Assembly (NCBI GenBank): GCA_946538475.1 | Contig: CAMNGN010000018.1 | Coordinates: 1-18,690 of the forward strand | Direction: 5' to 3' | Source of the DNA: an uncultured Blautia sp. | GTDB taxonomy: Bacteria > Bacillota > Clostridia > Lachnospirales > Lachnospiraceae | Length of the DNA stretch: 18,690 nt | Shown: positions 14,616-18,690 of the stretch, piece by piece | Numbering within the stretch: the first letter of the stretch is position 1 | Layout: every line of letters begins with the position of its first letter | Translations under genes and position numbers: made by a program | The notes under the pieces: generated by a model | Databases searched by the model: none | Told to the model about the DNA's origin: nothing | The model's input: only the letters and a program-made list of their open reading frames with translations

Positions 14616-16541
14616 TCAAAGCTCTTCACATTCACGCATCCAGGCTGCATTTTCTGCATCGGAGGGCATTCTCCAGTCTCCTCTCGGGCTCAGCGCGATC
14701 GAACCGATCTTGACCCCGTCGGGCATGCAGCTCCTCTTGAACTGCTGGTTGAAGAACCGCCGGTAAAAGTTTTTGATCCACTTTTTGATCACTTCATCTT
14801 CATACACACCGTCAAAGGCGATGCGGCAAAGCTCGTATACCTTCTTCGGCCTGAAGCCGTAACGGATCGCATAATAAAGGAAGAAATCGTGAAGCTCATA
14901 GGGTCCTACCAGATCCTCGGTCTGCTGCAGAATATTCCCCTTTTCATCGGGCGGAAGCAGTTCGGGCGAGATCGGGGTGTCCAGAATGTCAAGGAGCACC
15001 TCCCGTGCTTTCGCAAAGATCTCCATATCCGCGGTCGTCTGGATGATCCAGCGCACCAGCGTCTTGGGAATCCCGCAGTTCACCCCGTACATGCTCATAT
15101 GGTCCGCATTGTACGTACACCACCCGAGAGCTATCTCGCTCAGGTCTCCGGTTCCCAGGACTATGCCGCCAAAGTCGTTCGCCAGGTCCATGAGCACCTG
15201 GGTCCTCTCCCTCGCCTGGGCATTTTCGTAAGTGACCGAATGATCGGACTCATCGTGGCCGATATCTCTCAGGTGAACGCGCACCGCCTCACGGATGTTC
15301 ACTTCTTTTGCGGTGACGCCAAGAGCACGCATGAGTTCCCAGGCATTGTCATGGGTTCTGTCGGTCGTCCCGAAGCACGGCAGCGTGACCGCCAGAATGT
15401 TCTGTCTGGGCAGCCCCATCATGTCGACAGCCTTGCATGCGGCCAGCAGTGCGAGCGTCGAATCGAGCCCGCCGGAGATGCCGACCGTAAGCTTTCCTCC
15501 CGTCACCGAAAGCCGTTTTGCCAGGGCGGACGCCTGCATTTCAAAGATCTGCTCGCAGCGCGCTGCTCTGGTGCGTTCATCCGAAGGGATAAACGGGTGT
15601 GCGGGCACTTTGATCTCGGGCTGCACCGTGTCAGAAAGAAGCATCGATGTTCCTGTGCAGACTTCTCGCACATCCTCCGTTTTTTCCTTCCAGAATCCTT
15701 CGGCATCTCTGAAGCTTGCGCTTTTTACCCTGTCTGCGCGGATCTTTTCGATGTCGATATCGCAGATCATCACATAATCGTCTTCCAGATATCTTTCATT
15801 TTCCTTCAGGATCCTTCCGCACGAGGCGGTGAGAGAATGGCCCGAAAAGATGAGGTCCGTCGTCGATTCCGATTTTCCCGCCGAGACATAGACGTAGCCG
15901 CAGAGGCATCTTGCGCTCTGCTGCCCGATCAGCTCCTGCCGGTATTCTCTCTTTGCGATCAGCTCGTTGGACGCGGAAAGGTTGAGGATGATATCACATC
16001 CTGCAAGGGAAAGGAGCATCGAAGGTGGAAGCGGGGACCAGAGATCCTCGCAGATCTCCATGCCAAAGCTGACCCCGTCGGCACTCACAAAGCGCAGGCT
16101 TCCGAAGGGCGCCGCGTATCTGCATGCCGTAGAGGCGGATGTGTTTCTGCCGCTCTCAAACCAGCGTTTCTCGTAAAACTCGTTGGTGTTCGGAAGATAT
16201 GTCTTCGGAACGATACCGCATACCTTTCCGTCCGCGATCACCACGGCACAGTTGTACAGACTTCCTCCGATCTTCACCGGCGCGCCCGCAACCACAGTCA
16301 TATCCGCCGGGCATTCTTCGCAAAGCGCGGCGATCCCTGCCTCTGCATCCTCCTGCAGTGTCTGCTGGAAGAAAAGATCCGCACAGGTATATCCCGTGAG
16401 CGACAGCTCCGGAAAAACCGTGAGGGAAGCATGCCGCTCCTTTGCCATATGCAAAAGTTTTTTATGTTCTTCGATATTCGCCGCCACATTCCCTATGTGG
16501 ACACGAGGCACAGCTGAAGCGATGCGTACCAGGCCTTTCAT
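14616..16541 (-). CDS. nadE: Glutamine-dependent NAD+ synthase
   Basis: Final enzyme of NAD biosynthesis: it adenylates nicotinic acid adenine dinucleotide with ATP and amidates it with ammonia released from glutamine. Of 641 residues, the N-terminal nitrilase-type glutaminase domain (about 1-290) has the Glu-Lys-Cys triad at E45 (FPELSLTGY), K113 (VPKTYLPN) and C164 (MEICEDLW). The C-terminal synthetase domain (about 325-641) has the PP-loop SGGLDST at 356-362. Length and domain order match the two-domain bacterial enzyme. The ribosome site is poor (AGAGAG is about 15 nt away), but the N-terminus MKGLVRIASAVPRV fits the family. It lies 51 nt after psuG, probably in the same transcript. No link to the polysaccharide genes is evident beyond location. 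Confidence 0.97.
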   Translation of the reverse strand: MKGLVRIASAVPRVHIGNVAANIEEHKKLLHMAKERHASLTVFPELSLTGYTCADLFFQQTLQEDAEAGIAALCEECPADMTVVAGAPVKIGGSLYNCAVVIADGKVCGIVPKTYLPNTNEFYEKRWFESGRNTSASTACRYAAPFGSLRFVSADGVSFGMEICEDLWSPLPPSMLLSLAGCDIILNLSASNELIAKREYRQELIGQQSARCLCGYVYVSAGKSESTTDLIFSGHSLTASCGRILKENERYLEDDYVMICDIDIEKIRADRVKSASFRDAEGFWKEKTEDVREVCTGTSMLLSDTVQPEIKVPAHPFIPSDERTRAARCEQIFEMQASALAKRLSVTGGKLTVGISGGLDSTLALLAACKAVDMMGLPRQNILAVTLPCFGTTDRTHDNAWELMRALGVTAKEVNIREAVRVHLRDIGHDESDHSVTYENAQARERTQVLMDLANDFGGIVLGTGDLSEIALGWCTYNADHMSMYGVNCGIPKTLVRWIIQTTADMEIFAKAREVLLDILDTPISPELLPPDEKGNILQQTEDLVGPYELHDFFLYYAIRYGFRPKKVYELCRIAFDGVYEDEVIKKWIKNFYRRFFNQQFKRSCMPDGVKIGSIALSPRGDWRMPSDAENAAWMRECEEL

Positions 16542-16592
16542 AATCTTATCATTCTCTCTTTCTTTATGATCAAAATATTAACGGCGGACTTC

Positions 16593-17507
16593 TTACATTT
16601 TACAGTATGCCGCCGCGATCTCCGCCGCAAGACGAGCATTGTTATAGACCAGCTGAATGTTGGAATCCAGGCTGTCTCCGCCTGTGATATCCTTGATCTT
16701 TGCCAGCAGGAACGGTGTACATTCTTTGCCGTGGATCCCCAGCCTGTCCATCTCTTCGATTGCCTCATCGATCGCTTTTCCGATCACATCGGGATCCATC
16801 GAATACTCCTCGGGGATCGGATTGGTCACCAGCATTCCGCCGCCGAGTCCCAGATCGTTCTGTGCTTTGAAGGCTGCCGCGATCTCCTGCGGTGTGTCCA
16901 TCCGATAGTCCACACCGAGTCCCGACTTGCGGCTGTAAAATGCCGGCAGTTCCTCCGTTCCATAGCCGATCACAGGAACACCGTGGGTCTCCAGATACTC
17001 GAGTGTCAGTTTCAGGTCAAGGATAGCCTTGGCTCCGGCGCAGACTACCATCACCGGCGTCTTTGCCAGTTCTTCAAGGTCGGCCGAAATATCCATGGTC
17101 GTCTCCGCGCCGCGGTGCACTCCGCCTATGCCGCCTGTGGCAAACAGACGAATACCCGCCATATAGGCGATCATCATGGTGGTCGTCACCGTCGTGGCGC
17201 CATCCTCCCCGCGGGCACAAAGTACAGCCAGGTCACGGCGGGATGCCTTGGCGATCGCTGTTCCTTTTTTACCAAAGTACTCGATCTCTTCGGGAGTGAG
17301 GCCCGCTTTCAGCCTGCCGCCGATGATGGCGATAGTCGCGGGGACCGCACCTGCCTCCCGGATGATCCGCTCCACATTTAAAGCTGTCTCCACATTCTGC
17401 GGGTACGGCATGCCGTGGGATATGATCGTCGATTCCAGTGCCACCACGGGCTTTCCGTCTGCAATGGCTTCTGCTACTTCCGGTTTAACATCAAGATATT
17501 GATTCAT
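16593..17507 (-). CDS. psuG: Pseudouridine-5'-phosphate glycosidase
   Basis: Breaks the C-C glycosidic bond of pseudouridine 5'-phosphate to uracil and ribose 5-phosphate, for reuse of pseudouridine from RNA turnover. The 304 residues include ALESTIISHGMPYPQN with E25, the Lys of AIAKASRRDL (K87), D139/D143 in TTMDISADL, and CAGAKAILD (K160). E25, K87, D143 and K160 align, with a constant offset of six, with residues I recall as important in the E. coli enzyme. ATG shares one base with the psuK stop (TAATG), with AGGAGG 8 nt upstream, so the two proteins are made together. No pseudouridine transporter gene is visible in the window. Confidence 0.97.
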   Translation of the reverse strand: MNQYLDVKPEVAEAIADGKPVVALESTIISHGMPYPQNVETALNVERIIREAGAVPATIAIIGGRLKAGLTPEEIEYFGKKGTAIAKASRRDLAVLCARGEDGATTVTTTMMIAYMAGIRLFATGGIGGVHRGAETTMDISADLEELAKTPVMVVCAGAKAILDLKLTLEYLETHGVPVIGYGTEELPAFYSRKSGLGVDYRMDTPQEIAAAFKAQNDLGLGGGMLVTNPIPEEYSMDPDVIGKAIDEAIEEMDRLGIHGKECTPFLLAKIKDITGGDSLDSNIQLVYNNARLAAEIAAAYCKM

Positions 17508-18448
17508 TACAGTATCCTCCTTATAAATTCCGTCACTGCCTCTGCAGACAGCTCCGAGTTGATCGTTTCTTCTGCTTCAATTGTCATCGCCGCACATCCC
17601 GACGCGAAAAGGCACGTCTGCTCCATGGAAAATCCTTCCATATAGGAATAGATCAGGCCAGCCATAAAAGAATCTCCCGCACCGGTCGTGTTCCTCACCG
17701 TTGCCCGGGCTCCCTCATATCTTCGAAGCCCCGATGCATCTGCCGCGAGAACGCCTTTGTCTCCCATAGAAAGGAACACTCTCTTTACGCCTGTCTCTAT
17801 AAGCTTTTCTGCCGCTTCATGCGAGGATTCCTTTCCCGTGATCGACACTCTTGTCAAAGCTGCCGCCTCCGTGAGGTTCGGCTTGAGGGTGTGAATACGC
17901 GAAAGTACTCCCCTCAGTTTTTCCGCCTTTGCGACGGAAACCGGATCGACAAACACCGGCGCGTCCGCATGTTCGGTAAGATAGGCCAGAGATTCCTCGG
18001 GGATATTCGTGTCAGCCGCAATAACCGCGGCATTCTCGATCAGCGGAAGATTCTCCTCCAGATACGCAGGTGTGATCTGCTCACAGATCTGCATGTCCGA
18101 GACCGCCGTTTCCATATCTCCCTGCTCATCGTTCAAAAAAAGGTATGCGGAGGTTTTTCCTCCCGGCACGATCCTGGCATGGCTGATGTCAATGCCCAGA
18201 CGTGCGCAGCTTCCCTCGATCTGTCCCGCATAAATGTCATCTCCGAACGCGGTCAGAAAAACCACCTTTTTCCCCAGGAGGCTCAGGTTATGCGCGATGT
18301 TTCGCCCCACCCCTCCCAGCGCGGTCCTGATCACACCGGGGTTGGAGGTCTTCGGCTCCAGCCGTCCAAAAGGCTGTCCCCCGATATCGATATTGACCCC
18401 ACCGACGACCAGCACATACTCATCTGCTTTGTAGCTTCCTCTGTCCAT
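17507..18448 (-). CDS. psuK: Pseudouridine kinase (PfkB family)
   Basis: Phosphorylates pseudouridine to its 5'-phosphate, the substrate of PsuG. PfkB/ribokinase fold: VVGGVNIDIGG near the N-terminus, ALGGVGRNIAHNLSLLG, and the C-terminal signature NTTGAGDSFMAGL with the catalytic Asp of GAGD. The assignment among PfkB kinases rests on the adjacent psuG and on the GGVGRN segment. The start is uncertain. I prefer the ATG at 18448 (MDRGSYKADEYV): it gives 313 residues, near the length I recall for E. coli PsuK, has GAAAGGA 12 nt upstream, and leaves a leader of about 35 nt behind the promoter. In-frame GTG/ATG at 18481/18478 would add 10-11 residues, but have no ribosome site and would make a nearly leaderless mRNA. 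Confidence 0.93.
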   Translation of the reverse strand: MDRGSYKADEYVLVVGGVNIDIGGQPFGRLEPKTSNPGVIRTALGGVGRNIAHNLSLLGKKVVFLTAFGDDIYAGQIEGSCARLGIDISHARIVPGGKTSAYLFLNDEQGDMETAVSDMQICEQITPAYLEENLPLIENAAVIAADTNIPEESLAYLTEHADAPVFVDPVSVAKAEKLRGVLSRIHTLKPNLTEAAALTRVSITGKESSHEAAEKLIETGVKRVFLSMGDKGVLAADASGLRRYEGARATVRNTTGAGDSFMAGLIYSYMEGFSMEQTCLFASGCAAMTIEAEETINSELSAEAVTEFIRRIL

Positions 18449-18489
18449 AGTCTGCACATGTCCTTTCGGAATTTTCATCACTAAAAAGT

Positions 18490-18519
18490 ATTATAACACG
18501 AGGGATCGCCCTCTGTCTT
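18490..18519 (-). promoter_or_regulatory. Promoter of psuK-psuG with inverted repeat in the spacer
   Basis: On the minus strand a perfect -10 TATAAT (18490-18495) lies 18 bp from AAGACA (18514-18519), a partial -35. Between them sits a perfect 5-bp inverted repeat with a 4-nt gap (GAGGG at 18500-18504, CCCTC at 18509-18513). A repeat between -35 and -10 is a normal operator position, so a repressor of the pseudouridine genes could bind here. The start would be near 18483. Confidence 0.5.
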
Positions 18520-18529
18520 GTAAATATTG
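18517..18529. repeat. 13-bp direct repeat, left copy
   Basis: CTTGTAAATATTG, identical to 18630-18642. The two copies flank the palindromic element at 18529-18625 with a few bases to spare, as a target-site duplication would. This copy abuts the psuK -35. Confidence 0.7.
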
Positions 18530-18625
18530 TGGAACAGGGGACGGTTCTTCGTTCCAAGTGCTCAAGTTATTTAGCTTAATTAAACATGTTCGGCACTTGG
18601 AACGAAGAACCGTCCCCTGTTCCAC
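18529..18625. repeat. REP/MITE-like palindromic element
   Basis: Two perfect 33-bp arms (18529-18561 and 18593-18625) separated by a 31-bp AT-rich spacer; I checked the pairing base by base. Each arm contains a hairpin unit: GGAAC and GTTCC (18531-18535 with 18551-18555) enclose a loop with GGGGACGGTTCTTC. The loop core matches that in the palindrome at 4615-4700, while the stem bases differ and still pair. The spacer has no usable open frame. The arrangement resembles paired REP units moved by a transposase acting in trans; no such gene is in the window. Confidence 0.8.
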
Positions 18626-18629
18626 CCGC

Positions 18630-18642
18630 CTTGTAAATATTG
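18630..18642. repeat. 13-bp direct repeat, right copy
   Basis: CTTGTAAATATTG, identical to 18517-18529. Its last bases (TTG) form the start of the plus-strand -35 TTGCAA. Confidence 0.7.
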
Positions 18643-18668
18643 CAAACCCGGAGAATAAATGTTATAAT
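18640..18668 (+). promoter_or_regulatory. Divergent plus-strand promoter leaving the window
   Basis: TTGCAA (18640-18645), a 17-bp spacer ending in an extended TGT, and a perfect TATAAT (18663-18668). The start would be near 18675. The gene it serves lies beyond the window. Together with the psuK promoter it makes this a divergent intergenic region. Confidence 0.55.
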
Positions 18669-18690
18669 TCTGTCAACATAAAATTCGTAT

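Noticed and set aside
14889..16517. 542-codon open frame on the plus strand opposite nadE
   Set aside because: It is a shadow of a conserved gene: no ribosome site, a biased Arg/His/Leu composition, and no recognisable motif.
1..18690. CRISPR array, tRNA, rRNA, insertion sequence with transposase, prophage genes
   Set aside because: No regularly spaced repeats, no tRNA or rRNA motifs and no transposase, integrase or phage proteins were seen on either strand.

Overview
The window looks like chromosomal DNA of a Clostridia-type Firmicute, most likely in or near Lachnospiraceae, with GC of about one half by eye. This is inferred from the Shine-Dalgarno-rich starts (GTG included), the TagG/TagH-type ABC exporter, the DHHW/DUF4358/AlgI-type O-acylation genes and the psuK-psuG pair. 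No rRNA or tRNA is present, so the placement is an inference. All thirteen supported genes lie on the minus strand, so transcription runs right to left. No stretch over 300 bases lacks a gene; the longest gaps are 18449-18690 and 4533-4702.

Right end (18690 to 14616): a divergent intergenic region carries a plus-strand promoter leaving the window, a REP/MITE-like palindrome flanked by 13-bp direct repeats, and a promoter for a metabolic group. That group is psuK (pseudouridine kinase), psuG (pseudouridine-5'-phosphate glycosidase) and a glutamine-dependent NAD+ synthase (nadE).

Centre (14552 to 4703): two promoters drive two sets of surface-polysaccharide genes. The first set has three large family-2 glycosyltransferase (GT2) proteins: a tandem two-domain protein of 546 aa, a 382-aa protein, and a 759-aa protein with an unassigned N-terminal region and a C-terminal coiled coil. 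The second set has an ABC-2 permease, its ATPase, and three GT2 enzymes of 341, 352 and 316 aa. The most notable signal is that the 382-aa protein and the first domain of the 546-aa protein are paralogues of the 352-aa and 316-aa enzymes respectively, but have lost the nucleotide-binding, metal-binding and probable base residues. The cluster therefore pairs intact GT2 enzymes with pseudoenzyme-like relatives.

Left end (4700 to 1): an 86-bp perfect palindrome separates the glycosyltransferases from a four-gene O-acylation module. The module has a membrane-anchored SGNH/GDSL hydrolase, a DUF4358 protein with an Arg/Ser-rich cytoplasmic tail, an AlgI-type MBOAT acyltransferase, and an AlgJ/AlgX-like DHHW protein whose acidic repeat tail runs off the window.

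Taken together, cytoplasmic glycosyltransferases would build a lipid-linked glycan, the ABC exporter would move it across the membrane, and the MBOAT/SGNH module would acylate it outside. The initiating transferase, nucleotide-sugar synthesis and wall-attachment ligase are not in the window, so the polymer is unknown. The two palindromes at 4615-4700 and 18529-18625 share a GGGGACG(T/G)TTCT core and look like one dispersed repeat family.
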